This document shows positions 44,395 to 53,695 of a stretch of DNA of 64,000 bases, in pieces. This DNA comes from Listeria ivanovii subsp. londoniensis (GTDB lineage Bacteria > Bacillota > Bacilli > Lactobacillales > Listeriaceae): NCBI RefSeq assembly GCF_000763495.1, contig NZ_CP009576.1, positions 1,002,001-1,066,000 of the forward strand, written 5' to 3'. Within the stretch, counting starts at the first letter, position 1. Each line of letters starts with the position of its first letter. Both the position numbers and the translations under genes were made by a program. The notes beneath the pieces were generated by a model. The model was given only the letters and a program-made list of their open reading frames with translations. It was not told where the DNA came from and made no database searches.

Positions 44395-45027
44395 ATGATA
44401 ATAGCCTACGCACGTGTGAGTTCTACTGATCATAATTTAGATCGACAAATGGAAGAATTTAAGAGACATGGAGCTGAAAAAATATTTGTCGAGAAGAAAT
44501 CTGGTGCGAATGTCATTAATCGAGAGGAATTTAATCGAGCATTAAATTTTGCGCATGAAGATGATTTTTTCATGGTAGAAGCCATTGACCAGTTGGGGAG
44601 AAATTATACAGAAATCGTGCAGACAGTAAATTTTCTTAAAGAGAAAAATGTTGGCTTATTGGTCACTAGTGTATCTTTGTTAAGTGAGCCATTGGCAGAC
44701 CCCTTATTGGATAAATTTGTAAAGGATTTAATTCTTCAGTTATTAGCTATGATTGCTGAAAGAGAAAGAACTGAGAGTAAAAGAAGACAGGCGCAAGGGA
44801 TAGCAATTGCAAAAGAAAAAGGAGTGTACAAAGGGAGACCGAAGCTTTATACTGCAAATGCAAAAGACCCACAAAAACAAGCAGTTTATCATCAAATTGT
44901 TCGAATGTTAAATGATGAGCTATCTATAAAAGCGATTGCAGAAAAAAATAAAGTGACACGGATGACAGTATATCGAATAAAAAAAGAGTTGGACTCGAAT
45001 CTTTCAAGTGGGTTGATTGATTCATAA
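44395..45027 (+). CDS. Serine recombinase (resolvase/invertase family)
   Basis: 210-residue site-specific recombinase of the Tn3 resolvase/Hin type. Residues 1-140 are the catalytic domain, with nucleophile Ser in YARVSSTDHNLDRQ and catalytic-site residues in EAIDQLGRNYTEI and IAERERTESKRRQAQGI. The last 50 residues contain the helix-turn-helix LSIKAIAEKNKVTRMTVYRI. GAGGTGG lies nine bases before the ATG at 44395. All key residues are intact although the surrounding element is decayed. It could resolve plasmid or transposon cointegrates or invert DNA; no partner gene identifies which. Confidence 0.88.
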   Translation: MIIAYARVSSTDHNLDRQMEEFKRHGAEKIFVEKKSGANVINREEFNRALNFAHEDDFFMVEAIDQLGRNYTEIVQTVNFLKEKNVGLLVTSVSLLSEPLADPLLDKFVKDLILQLLAMIAERERTESKRRQAQGIAIAKEKGVYKGRPKLYTANAKDPQKQAVYHQIVRMLNDELSIKAIAEKNKVTRMTVYRIKKELDSNLSSGLIDS

Positions 45028-45087
45028 GTTCTAACGAATAGAAAAAATTAGAAGAATGCTTAATTGTAGATTATTTTTTTCATCACC

Positions 45088-45249
45088 ATGATTTATTTAA
45101 TCTGGATGCAACAATATCAAGCCATGAAAGATATGCTTGTACTTTCAGGGATTTTTGTTTGCTTTGAAATGGTAGCTGGTTTATCACAAATTTTCACAGC
45201 ATTATTTGTGGATAAGAAAAGTCCGGATAGGCGAAGGAAGAAAGAATAA
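45088..45249 (+). CDS. Small membrane protein, likely remnant (53 aa)
   Basis: 53 residues with one hydrophobic segment (MLVLSGIFVCFEMVAGLSQI) and a very basic tail (DKKSPDRRRKKE). There is no ribosome binding site, so it is probably the end of a larger deleted membrane-protein gene. Confidence 0.3.
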   Translation: MIYLIWMQQYQAMKDMLVLSGIFVCFEMVAGLSQIFTALFVDKKSPDRRRKKE

Positions 45250-45397
45250 ACTATTCTAAGTTTTATGAAACTACTCATTAGTAAATTTTATTTTTCAAAA
45301 GGCTCTCACTTGATATAGAAAATAATGGCATTAACTAACCAATTCTCCCATTATTTTAACTAAAGTTTTCAGTTAGTATTCATAATTTTTTCAATAA

Positions 45398-45406
45398 TGC
45401 TATAAT
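45398..45406 (+). promoter_or_regulatory. Extended -10 promoter before a decayed gene
   Basis: TGCTATAAT, 64 bases before a GAGGGG site and GTG start of the fragment that follows. Bases 45250-45397 hold nothing else that I can identify. Confidence 0.4.
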
Positions 45407-45469
45407 TAAAAATAGAAACATTTCCTATAGAATAAAAGAAAAATAAAGATTATGAGAGGGGAAGATTTT

Positions 45470-45687
45470 GTGGTACTTGGCGGAAATCAAGTCCTTTCAG
45501 ACGGGAGTACACTGGCTACATAAAAGGGCTGTTATAAAGCAGCGAAAAAGAAATGCTATTGTTGGGTCAATTTCAAACAGCAGAAGCAGCATTAGTAGAA
45601 GCTAAAAAACAGTATGGCTATTTTTTCGTTTTGTTCTTTGCGCTGACTGTGGTAAAGAGGAGTGGAGTTAAATTACTATATATTTGA
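45470..45687 (+). pseudogene. Broken gene between the recombinase and LPXTG genes
   Basis: A promoter, a GAGGGGAAG site and a GTG start lead into VVLGGNQVLSDGSTLAT and a TAA stop; a second frame then reads MLLLGQFQTAEAALVEAKKQ and a membrane-like segment (YGYFFVLFFALTVV). The pieces look like one small gene damaged by frameshift and nonsense changes. The domain is not recognised. Confidence 0.45.
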
Positions 45688-45763
45688 ATGAAGGAGGTTA
45701 TACTTATATAGTAACGAAATAAATAATGCTACTAAATAGTAAGGATAAAAGGAGTGTATGTAA

Positions 45764-47992
45764 ATGAAGGGAAAGAAAATAGTAAAAAGCACTGCGGCCA
45801 TATTTCTAGTTTTAATGACAATTATTCCATTAAATATGCATCGCTTACAAGTGAATGCGGTTTCTGCACCAATAAAAGTAAAGATTCAAGCGGATGATAC
45901 TAAAGTTTCATTGATAAATGGGAGTTTTGAAGAACCAGTTGTCCCTTCAAATCGAATGTCCATGATTTTTGATTCGTCTTCTGTTCCAGGATGGGAAACT
46001 ACAGATAGTCAGAATAGAATTGAAATTCAAAAAAATGGCTTTTTGGAGTCTACAACTAGGCAAATAATGTATGCGCAAAGTGGAAATCAGTGGGCAGAAC
46101 TAAATGCTTACGAAAATTCTGCGCTTTATCAAGATGTGCCAACGACACCGGGCACGACAGTGCATTGGCAAGTTTATCATAAAGGACGTCAAGGAGTAGA
46201 CGTTGCACTAGTAGAATTTGGTAGCCCAGGAGGAGTATTAACTGAACAAAGTCAGATGTCAGATGGAGACACTGATTGGGGACTTTACAAAGGAACCTAT
46301 GTTATTCCAGAGGGGCAAACGACTACTCGTTTTCAGTTTCGAGCTGTAAGTAGTGCAGGTGGGGATACAGGATTAGGGAATTATCTAGACAATATCCAAT
46401 TTGCAACACCGTCTGTATTAGAATTAGTTGGGACCTTTTCTGAACCGAGTATCCAAGTTAAGAACGGGGTGGACTACCATCTACAAGTAACAAACACAGG
46501 GGGAATGCCAGCCGCGAATAATACGTTTTCTATTAAAATCCCAGCAGAATTAAGCTACACACCTGGTAGCTTGACCTCGGCAGATGCAACCATTTCAGAA
46601 GAGAGTTATGATGAGGTAACGCGTACTTTAACTTTTAAAACAAATACAATCGAAAAAGATGCAACTATTAACATGACTATTTCGTTAGGAGGGGAGATAG
46701 TAACCCCTGCAGCAACTCCGGATACAAGTGTAACTTATAATGATGAGAACTTTGATGAAGAATCCTATACCGCAGAAGCAACAGATGCATCTGTTGAAAT
46801 AACTAGTAATGAAATACCCGTTATTACAGGCGATACAAGCACGACACTTCAACCAGGAGATACCTTTGACCCGATGAATACGATTACAGCAACAGACAAA
46901 GAAGATGGAGATTTGACAAGTGAAGTAAGAGTTACTAGCAATCCAGTAGACACTAGTGTACCAGGTACTTACGAGGTAACCTATGAAGTAACGGATAGTG
47001 ATGGAAATACGGCGACTTTTACACAAACAGTTATTGTCACATCAGCACCTATAATTACAGGAGAAAATAAAACTTATTTAAATCCAGGTGACACGTTCGA
47101 CCCGATGAGTACTATTGCTGCAACGGATAAAGAAGATGGGAATCTAACAAATGAAGTAGAAGTAACAAACAATCCGGTAGACACCAATGTACCAGGTACG
47201 TATGAGATGACTTATGAAGTGACAGATAGCGATGGAAATACTGCAACTTTCATAAGAACCATTATTGTTACAGAAGCACCTACCATCACAGGAGAAAATG
47301 AAACTCGTTTAAATCCAGATGATACGTTTGACCCAATGAGTACAATCGCAGCAACAGACAAAGAAGATGGTGATTTGACCAGTGAAGTCGAAGTAATAAG
47401 TAATCCGGTAGATACAGATGTGCCGGGAACATATGAAGTGACATACAAAGTAACAGATAGTGATGGGAATGTAGCAAATTTTACACGAACAGTTATTGTC
47501 ACATCAGCTCCTGTAATAACTGGGGATGATACAATGACAATCAATCCAGGCGATAAGTTCGATCCAATGGCAGATTTAGTCGCTTATGATAAAGAAGATG
47601 GTGAGTTAACAGAAAGCATCCAAATTGTATCTAACAATGTGGATGTAAATACTCCAGGGATTTATCAAGTAGTTTATGAAGTGACAGATAGTGACGGAAA
47701 TGCAGTAACTTTCACTCGTACTGTCATTGTAGAACCAATAATACCACCAAATGATAGCGGAAATTCTGATGGTGATAATGCTAATAGTAATAATTCCGGT
47801 AGTGATATCGTTATCCAGCCTACCCCACCAGAAGAAACTGGCGGAATAGTAGAAAAGACTACGGAAATAACAAAAGAAGACAAAATAATCCTTCCGGAAA
47901 CAGGAGATCATTCACCGTTTTCAACAGTAGGACTTGGTTTACTATTAGTAGCTATTTCTACAGGTGGTTTACTTTTACTAAAACGAAAATAA
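45764..47992 (+). CDS. LPXTG protein with lectin-like head and four DUF5011 repeats
   Basis: 742-residue wall-anchored protein. Residues 1-32 are a signal peptide. About 50-215 form a galactose-binding-like head beginning LINGSFEEPVVP, with WAELNAYENSALYQDV and RFQFRAVSS. About 220-345 are a DUF11-like domain (DYHLQVTNTGGMPAANNTFS), and residues 352-659 are four DUF5011 Ig-like domains of 77 residues, each with DKEDG and TDSDGN (possible Ca2+-binding turns). An Asn/Ser-rich stalk, the sortase motif LPETG, a hydrophobic helix and KRK follow. AAAGGAG lies nine bases before the ATG. A surface adhesin or carbohydrate-binding role is likely; specificity is unknown. Confidence 0.86.
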   Translation: MKGKKIVKSTAAIFLVLMTIIPLNMHRLQVNAVSAPIKVKIQADDTKVSLINGSFEEPVVPSNRMSMIFDSSSVPGWETTDSQNRIEIQKNGFLESTTRQIMYAQSGNQWAELNAYENSALYQDVPTTPGTTVHWQVYHKGRQGVDVALVEFGSPGGVLTEQSQMSDGDTDWGLYKGTYVIPEGQTTTRFQFRAVSSAGGDTGLGNYLDNIQFATPSVLELVGTFSEPSIQVKNGVDYHLQVTNTGGMPAANNTFSIKIPAELSYTPGSLTSADATISEESYDEVTRTLTFKTNTIEKDATINMTISLGGEIVTPAATPDTSVTYNDENFDEESYTAEATDASVEITSNEIPVITGDTSTTLQPGDTFDPMNTITATDKEDGDLTSEVRVTSNPVDTSVPGTYEVTYEVTDSDGNTATFTQTVIVTSAPIITGENKTYLNPGDTFDPMSTIAATDKEDGNLTNEVEVTNNPVDTNVPGTYEMTYEVTDSDGNTATFIRTIIVTEAPTITGENETRLNPDDTFDPMSTIAATDKEDGDLTSEVEVISNPVDTDVPGTYEVTYKVTDSDGNVANFTRTVIVTSAPVITGDDTMTINPGDKFDPMADLVAYDKEDGELTESIQIVSNNVDVNTPGIYQVVYEVTDSDGNAVTFTRTVIVEPIIPPNDSGNSDGDNANSNNSGSDIVIQPTPPEETGGIVEKTTEITKEDKIILPETGDHSPFSTVGLGLLLVAISTGGLLLLKRK
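46817..47740 (+). repeat. Four tandem 231-bp DUF5011 repeats
   Basis: The period is exactly 231 bases (77 codons), with the GAAGATGG word at 46901, 47132, 47363 and 47594. The first three copies are closest; the fourth has diverged. Confidence 0.9.
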
Positions 47993-48019
47993 AAGCAGTA
48001 ATCTCATTCAGATTATCTG

Positions 48020-48046
48020 TAGTGAATGCACCCTTAAAGTTAGACC
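48020..48046. mobile_element. Possible IS3-family terminal repeat
   Basis: TAGTGAATGCACCC followed by TTAAAGTTAGACC resembles the ends of IS150-group elements (TGTAGTG..CCC..AAGTTAGAC). No transposase adjoins it, so it may be a scar. The rest of 47993-48140 shows nothing I can name. Confidence 0.35.
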
Positions 48047-48140
48047 AAATACCATTTATTTAGCTGGGATAAAAGCTAGAAAAAGGCTGCTTTTTGGATA
48101 TAATAGGAAAAGTTGATATAAAAATAAAAAAAGGTGTGAT

Positions 48141-48300
48141 ACTAAGAAGGAAGCAATCAAACAACGTATTAGAAAACGTTTTGGAGATATAGCCGCAAGT
48201 GAGTTAGCATAGATACTCCAGCTTTCGATGGAAAAAGGCAGTTTATGGAAAGGAAAGTAAATCGGAATTAGTGTATATGGATTTACAGCCAGTTATTTAG
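48141..48300 (+). pseudogene. Decayed WXG-like partner of an LXG toxin
   Basis: Coding-like text KKEAIKQRIRKRFGDIAAS then, after a TAG stop, QLSMEKGSLWKGK and, after a one-base shift, SKSELVYMDL. It contains a W-x-G turn (WKG) in a helical context and directly precedes an LXG pseudogene, the position of the small helical partners of LXG effectors. Assignment rests on position and the WKG turn. Confidence 0.4.
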
Positions 48301-48315
48301 GGGGGGATAGACATC

Positions 48316-49426
48316 AAATATACGCAACCATTTATTGCCCGAGAATTGATTGAAAAATCAAGGAAGCAGCTATGGATTACTCCCAGAACAGCAGTCTAAA
48401 AGGAGCAGCCGTTGCCACATCGAAAGCCTATTTTTCTAGTATGTATACAAGTATTACCCAAAGTATAGTAGAAACATTAGATGAAAGCGAAGAACGTCTA
48501 GCCCAATACATCCAAGAGTTTGGTAGCCAAGTAGATAGTTCGCCTTCAGCTCAGATTGATGCGAAAGTTTTACAAGAGGCAATGGCCAAAGTCAGTCAAT
48601 TACAGCGCAAAGAAGAAGATTTACATAGGTAATTGACGGCGCCTAACACCAAACCAGATATGGAACAAATTTACGTCGTGAAATCAAGAAGTGTCCATAC
48701 GCAATTACTGAAGGCGATAGAAAACGAGAACATTCTAGAAAGGTATTTGGATTTCGAACAGAATCGTGACCAGTTTTTTAGTGCGCTGGATGAACTCATT
48801 CGTGCGACTGGAGTGTAGTACAAGCATTACCAGATAATGGGACATTTAATGATAAGGCAGGTACCTGCACCGTGTCACCTCGAGCTTGCAACTCATGAAA
48901 AACGCTGGATAATGCTCCAGAAAAATGACAAAAATCCTATTCTGATGGTTTTGAAAACTACACTTTTTCGCCTATACCTGTGTGAACAATCAAGGGGAAA
49001 ACATAACCATGTGGTTAATCGAAAAAAATGGTAAACGAGTAGAAAACAAGGAATTACAAGACTTTCTTGAAAAAAACGGCCAAGATTCCCCCTCCTATTT
49101 CTTATACAGAACTATCTGGAGAAGACTTAGAACGCAAAGTGAGTGACTCTTGGAAAAAGGGAGTTAATTATTTAACTGGCCAAAAAGTTACAGGTACCAG
49201 TGCGGACATTTTAAGATTATCTGCTTATGTTGTCAGTGGGAAAGACATCATGGACGATACTGGGCTAATAGATATGACCTTAAGTTTAGGATTTGGTATT
49301 GCACTAGGAGCCTCTATCGGTGGTTCTGTCAACGAATATATAGGATTAAGTTACATGCCGATAGTCGGATTTTTCATGGTGTTAATCGCAATTATTTTAA
49401 CTTTCTATCTAAAAAAAGATAAATAA
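48316..49426 (+). pseudogene. LXG-domain polymorphic toxin, multiply disrupted
   Basis: Successive frames give the N-terminal LXG domain of a type VII-secreted toxin: KYTQPFIARELIEKS, a one-base deletion near 48362, AAMDYSQNSSLKGAAVATSK, LAQYIQEFGSQVDSSPSAQ, a TAA replacing a Gln codon at 48630-48632, LTAPNTKPDMEQIYVVKSRS, a frameshift near 48816, VQALPDNGTFNDKAGT, in-frame TGA codons near 48895 and 48927, then further shifts near 48985 and 49065. The last part (49067-49426) reads a hydrophilic stretch GEDLERKVSDSWKKGVNYL and a membrane-type end (GFGIALGASIGGSVNEYIG). No toxin domain is left. It cannot make a full protein. Confidence 0.75.
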
Positions 49427-49439
49427 TTCAATTAATAGG

Positions 49440-49469
49440 CCTTTTATAGCGACTATAAAAGGTTTTTTT
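49440..49469 (+). terminator. Terminator after the LXG pseudogene
   Basis: CCTTTTATAG / CTATAAAAGG with a CGA loop and seven T. Confidence 0.9.
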
Positions 49470-49631
49470 GTGCTTTCAGTAAGTCCGACCTATTCCGATG
49501 TGATTTTTTTCCAGTTATAGTAAAATGGATAGTTTTTTGTCGACAGCTATCTGACAAAAATAGCTATATAGCTTATTGTAAGCCTTATCATAAAAATGAT
49601 AAATTTAGTGCAGAAAGAGGAGTGATACCTG

Positions 49632-51650
49632 ATGAAATTAAATCAGCAGTGTATTCAAATTTTAGACTTTCTTATGGAGCAAGAAGACTTTAAAAATATT
49701 AGTTATATTTCAAGTGCGCTTGGACATTCGGAACGTAGTGTTCGTTATAGCTTGGAAAAAATTGATGTTTTTCTAAGTGAGCAAACTTTACCCACGCTCG
49801 TCAGGCATACAAGGAAAGGGGTGTTACTTCCGGAAAAAAATATTATCAGCCCGGTGGTTAATAAATTTAAACAACAAATTACACCAAAAAAATACCGTTA
49901 CAGCCAAGAGGAAGTGCAGCAATTCTTATTACTTAAGTTGCTTTTAACTGAAGAGGTGCTCCCGGTTACTTATTTTGAAGAAGTGCTGTTTATTTCACGA
50001 TCATCAGTGTTAAACCATCTGCGTGCAATCGAAGGCGAACTTTTTTTAAATAATCTAGATTTATCTCATCAGCCTAGGCACGGATTTCTAGTGACCGGAA
50101 ACCTGATAACGAAATCATCCCTCTTTGCCAGAAGCTTTCTACGTTTTATTAATATTCGCGAATTCTATCAGTTTTTAGATTCTGAAAATAGCTTGTCGAA
50201 AAAAGGGGAGTTATTTTTTTATAATCTTTTTGAGTTAGAAATTTTGCAGGAAGTAAATTTAGAAGCCCATTCGGTTGAGGAAAATGCAAGTCGAGCAATG
50301 GATGAACAGTTATATTTAACACTAATTGCGATTTTACTGAAGCAACATGAAGCGAAGGTGGATTTTCAGTTTCAAACTAGTTTCGTCGTGGCCGATCAAC
50401 TTGATCAAGCGCTAGAAACGATTATTGGCTCGCTTAGACAATATCAATATGGCCAGGAAGATGAAGCAGTGATTGATACGTTTGTAACAGGGATATGCGA
50501 GCAAATGGGTGAAATTTATCAAGTGGATTTTATAAATGGAGAGACAGATTTTTTTGCTCAGATTAAAGCGCATATTAAGTTAATGATTAGACGAGTTCGA
50601 GCAGGAGTTAGTATTGAAAATCCGATTTTTCATGAGTTTATGCGCGATAATAGCGAAATATTTATGCGTGTAAAAGAAAGTCTAGAGGCGTTAAAACCAT
50701 TATTACCCATTTCAGTAAGTTCACAGGAAATTTCGTTTTTAGCGATTTACTTTGCTTCTGAAGTACAGCGAAACAGGCAAACAGAAGATTTGAAACCAAA
50801 TTTGCTGATTATCTGTCCAGAAGGTGTAGCGGTTTCCAAAATGATTGCGATTCAATTAAAGAAAATGTTTGAATTCGAGTCGATCCAAACTATTGGTCTG
50901 CGCAAATTTAAACGAGAAATGATGAATGAATTTGATTTTGTCATTAGCACGGTGGATTTACCTGACATGCATGATTCCAATGTATTACGGATTCACAGTT
51001 ATCTCCAAAAAGAAGATATGGAACTTTTGCAAAAACATTTACGAATGAAACTTGTGAAAGATGATAAACAGATTATTAATAAGTTCAGTAAAATCCTCGC
51101 TATCATTGGGGAAAATACGCAAATAAATAATTTGAGTAAATTAGAATTTGATTTATTGGAAGCGCTTATATCCGATGAAGGCGAAGCACCTAAAAAAGTT
51201 ATTCCCCCATTTTATTTTACCGAACGAGCAATCGAACTAGAAAACTATTGCCCGACTTGGCGCCAAGCAATTAAAATCGGAACGAAATGTCTCGAAAATT
51301 TACAAGTAGTGGAACCAAGCTATCATGAAAAAATCATGGAGAATTTAAAAATGTATGGGCCTTATATGGTCATTGCGCCTGGTGTGGTCATTGCTCATGC
51401 AGGGGCTAGCGATGGAGTTTTAAAGGACGGGCTTGGCGTGACAGTCATTGAAGATGGTATTTTATTTTATGATAGGTACGAGGAGCCGGTGCACGTTATT
51501 TTCACACTGGCTTTAAAAACAAAAGAAGCACATTTGCTGGTGGAGCAATTGATGAAACTAGCATTAGATGAAGAAAGAATTAAAAAAATTAGAATGGCTA
51601 GCTCAAAGCGTGATATTTATCATTACGTTAAATCAGCTATCTTGGAATGA
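49632..51650 (+). CDS. PRD-containing PTS transcriptional regulator (LicR/MtlR type)
   Basis: 672-residue multidomain activator. Residues 1-60 and 85-145 are helix-turn-helix domains (ISSALGHSERSVRYSLEKI; FISRSSVLNHLRAIEGE); two PTS regulation domains lie at about 180-280 and 290-395; 400-485 are an EIIB-like domain (NLLIICPEGVAVSKMIAIQL); 520-668 are an EIIA-like domain with phosphorylatable His in VIAHAGASDG. PTS phosphorylation of these sites would tune activation by substrate and glucose. GAGG lies before the ATG, and a TTATCAT-AAAA-ATGATAA hairpin lies upstream at 49585-49602. It heads the PTS operon that it presumably activates. Confidence 0.92.
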   Translation: MKLNQQCIQILDFLMEQEDFKNISYISSALGHSERSVRYSLEKIDVFLSEQTLPTLVRHTRKGVLLPEKNIISPVVNKFKQQITPKKYRYSQEEVQQFLLLKLLLTEEVLPVTYFEEVLFISRSSVLNHLRAIEGELFLNNLDLSHQPRHGFLVTGNLITKSSLFARSFLRFINIREFYQFLDSENSLSKKGELFFYNLFELEILQEVNLEAHSVEENASRAMDEQLYLTLIAILLKQHEAKVDFQFQTSFVVADQLDQALETIIGSLRQYQYGQEDEAVIDTFVTGICEQMGEIYQVDFINGETDFFAQIKAHIKLMIRRVRAGVSIENPIFHEFMRDNSEIFMRVKESLEALKPLLPISVSSQEISFLAIYFASEVQRNRQTEDLKPNLLIICPEGVAVSKMIAIQLKKMFEFESIQTIGLRKFKREMMNEFDFVISTVDLPDMHDSNVLRIHSYLQKEDMELLQKHLRMKLVKDDKQIINKFSKILAIIGENTQINNLSKLEFDLLEALISDEGEAPKKVIPPFYFTERAIELENYCPTWRQAIKIGTKCLENLQVVEPSYHEKIMENLKMYGPYMVIAPGVVIAHAGASDGVLKDGLGVTVIEDGILFYDRYEEPVHVIFTLALKTKEAHLLVEQLMKLALDEERIKKIRMASSKRDIYHYVKSAILE

Positions 51651-51664
51651 AAGAGGGTTTCATT

Positions 51665-51994
51665 ATGGACATAGAAAAAATATCGTTTTCATTAATTTCA
51701 CTGGCGGGAGATTCGTTTTCCAAATTAGTCGAAGCACTTCAAGCAGCAAAAGAATCTGATACAGCTCACGTAGAATTACTACTAAAAGAAGCAGATGAGT
51801 TAATGATTCAGGCTCATAAAGAACAAACGGAGATGTTAATCCAAGAGACTCGAGGCGAAAAAGCTAGCTATTCCATACTACTTGTTCATGCTCAAGACAC
51901 ATTAATGAATACTATTTTAGCTTCGACATTAATTCGCGAAATGATTGAAATGTACCAAGAAATCAAAGCAATAAAAATGGAGGGGGAAAAGTAA
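51665..51994 (+). CDS. PTS EIIA, lactose/cellobiose family
   Basis: 109-residue helical EIIA that receives phosphate from HPr and passes it to EIIB. The three-helix pattern of the Lac family is clear (ISLAGDSFSKLVEALQAAKE), and the phospho-His lies in LLVHAQDTLMNTI. The ATG at 51665 has GAGGG eight bases upstream; an ATG 18 bases earlier overlaps the regulator gene stop and lacks a site. EIIB follows with no gap. Confidence 0.92.
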   Translation: MDIEKISFSLISLAGDSFSKLVEALQAAKESDTAHVELLLKEADELMIQAHKEQTEMLIQETRGEKASYSILLVHAQDTLMNTILASTLIREMIEMYQEIKAIKMEGEK

Positions 51995-52330
51995 ATGGAA
52001 ATGAATCAATTATATGTGCTTTTAGTGTGTAACTTAGGAGCATCTACAGGAGTTATGGTCACAAAAATGAAAGAGGTCGCACAAAATAGCGAAAAGCTAA
52101 AAAATACCGATGTTAAAATCGAAGCTCATCCAGCAGGAGAACTTCGCGAATACATCGAAGCATTTGATGTTATATTAGTTGGTCCGCAAATCAAGCACCA
52201 ATTAAAACATTTAAGTGAGATTGCGGCTGAATTTGATAAACCCATTCAAGTCATTGATACAAAGGATTACGGAACAGTCAACGGTGCAAATATTTTAAAA
52301 GATGCGATTATCCTTAAAATGAATAAATAA
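51995..52330 (+). CDS. PTS EIIB, lactose/cellobiose family
   Basis: 111-residue EIIB. The phospho-cysteine lies at the N-terminal VLLVCNLGASTGVMVTKM, the usual P-loop of the family; the rest (VILVGPQIKHQLKHL) fits the Rossmann-like fold. Start immediately after the EIIA stop with GGAGGGGG upstream. Confidence 0.92.
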   Translation: MEMNQLYVLLVCNLGASTGVMVTKMKEVAQNSEKLKNTDVKIEAHPAGELREYIEAFDVILVGPQIKHQLKHLSEIAAEFDKPIQVIDTKDYGTVNGANILKDAIILKMNK

Positions 52331-52349
52331 AAAAGTGGAGGGAAACAAC

Positions 52350-53675
52350 ATGTCGAGTAAAAACAAACAATCTTTTATGAACCGTTTTATTGCTTTTATG
52401 GAGAAGTATTTTGAACCTGTTGCTGCGAGAATTGAAAAACAACGCCATATTTCTTCCATTAAGAATGGGATGATTGCTCTCATTTCCGTGTTGATTATTG
52501 GCTCATTTTCACTGATTATTTCGGCTATAGGAAATATGTTTCCGGCAGGTTCTGGTGTAAAAGAATTCTTCATCCAAAATGCCGCAGCGCTTAATTTGCC
52601 TTTCCAGTTTACCTTTGGACTATTATCGGTTTATGCAGCAATCACTATTTCCTACAGCCATGCTAAACAAATGAAAGTTCCAGTACTTCATAGCGTCATG
52701 GCAGCTGTTATGGTCACGCTTATTTTGAATACGAAAATGGTTGATGGCGTTCTAAATACAGCGTTTTTAGATTCTAGAGGTTTATTTATCGCTATCTTTG
52801 GGGCTTTAATTTCGGTAGAACTGATTGGTTTGTTCATTAGAAAAAATATCACTATCCGGATTAAAGGTTTGCCAGCAGGAATCGCGACTACTTTTGAAGC
52901 AATTATTCCACTTGTGGTGTTATTATTTGGTGCTGTTGGTTTAAGTGTCTTGATGCAAAGTATTACTAGTGGGCAAATTATTCCAGAAGCTTTTACGACA
53001 ATGCTTGCTCCAGCAATTAATAGTATTGATACTCCTTATGCTGTATTCTTAATTTGTTTCTTAGAAATGCTATTTTGGTTTATCGGTTTAAATGGTTACG
53101 CGATTTTAATTGGTTTTGTACTTCCTTTTATGACTCAATATCTAGGAGCAAATGCGGCGGCTTATGCAGCAGGAGAACCGATTCCACATGTTTTTGCACC
53201 AAATTTCTGGGATTACTTCATGGGATTTTCTGGATCGGGTATCACAGGAGCACTTGTTATTCTTGCCTTATTTAGTAAATCCAAAGAGTTAAAGGCTGTC
53301 GGCAAGGTATCTGTTGTACCAGCTATTTTCACGATTTCTGAGCCGGTTGTTTTCGGATTGCCAATTTGTTTTAATCCGTATTTGTTCATTCCGTTTGTAC
53401 TTGGAACACCTATTTTAGCAGTTGGTCAATGGTTTGTATTTCACTTTGGCTGGGTTCGGCCACCAATTGCAAATGTCGGTGGGACACCCATTCCACTGGC
53501 ACAATATTTAGCAACGATGGACTGGCGAGCAATTATCTTAATCGTCTTTGTTCTAGCTGCAGCAGTCTGTATGTATTATCCATTCTTCAAAATGTATGAG
53601 AAGAGTTTAATCAAAGAAGAAGCCGTTGTATCTGACAGGGAAGCAGCACATGCGGCACTGGACTTAGATTTCTAA
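52350..53675 (+). CDS. PTS EIIC, lactose/cellobiose family
   Basis: 441-residue membrane permease with about ten helices. Family segments: the N-terminal amphipathic FMNRFIAFMEKYFEPVA, RHISSIKNGMIALISVLIIG, the substrate loop FWFIGLNGYA, and FTISEPVVFGLP with its conserved Glu. The ATG at 52350 has GGAGGG eight bases upstream; an earlier GTG overlaps that site. With EIIA and EIIB it imports and phosphorylates a beta-glycoside- or aminosugar-like compound; the exact sugar is unknown. Confidence 0.92.
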   Translation: MSSKNKQSFMNRFIAFMEKYFEPVAARIEKQRHISSIKNGMIALISVLIIGSFSLIISAIGNMFPAGSGVKEFFIQNAAALNLPFQFTFGLLSVYAAITISYSHAKQMKVPVLHSVMAAVMVTLILNTKMVDGVLNTAFLDSRGLFIAIFGALISVELIGLFIRKNITIRIKGLPAGIATTFEAIIPLVVLLFGAVGLSVLMQSITSGQIIPEAFTTMLAPAINSIDTPYAVFLICFLEMLFWFIGLNGYAILIGFVLPFMTQYLGANAAAYAAGEPIPHVFAPNFWDYFMGFSGSGITGALVILALFSKSKELKAVGKVSVVPAIFTISEPVVFGLPICFNPYLFIPFVLGTPILAVGQWFVFHFGWVRPPIANVGGTPIPLAQYLATMDWRAIILIVFVLAAAVCMYYPFFKMYEKSLIKEEAVVSDREAAHAALDLDF

Positions 53676-53695
53676 TAGAGAAAGGTTGATAATAA

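Noticed and set aside
48837-49034. 65-codon frame starting MGHLMIRQVPAP
   Set aside because: Out-of-frame reading of the disrupted LXG gene; no ribosome binding site.
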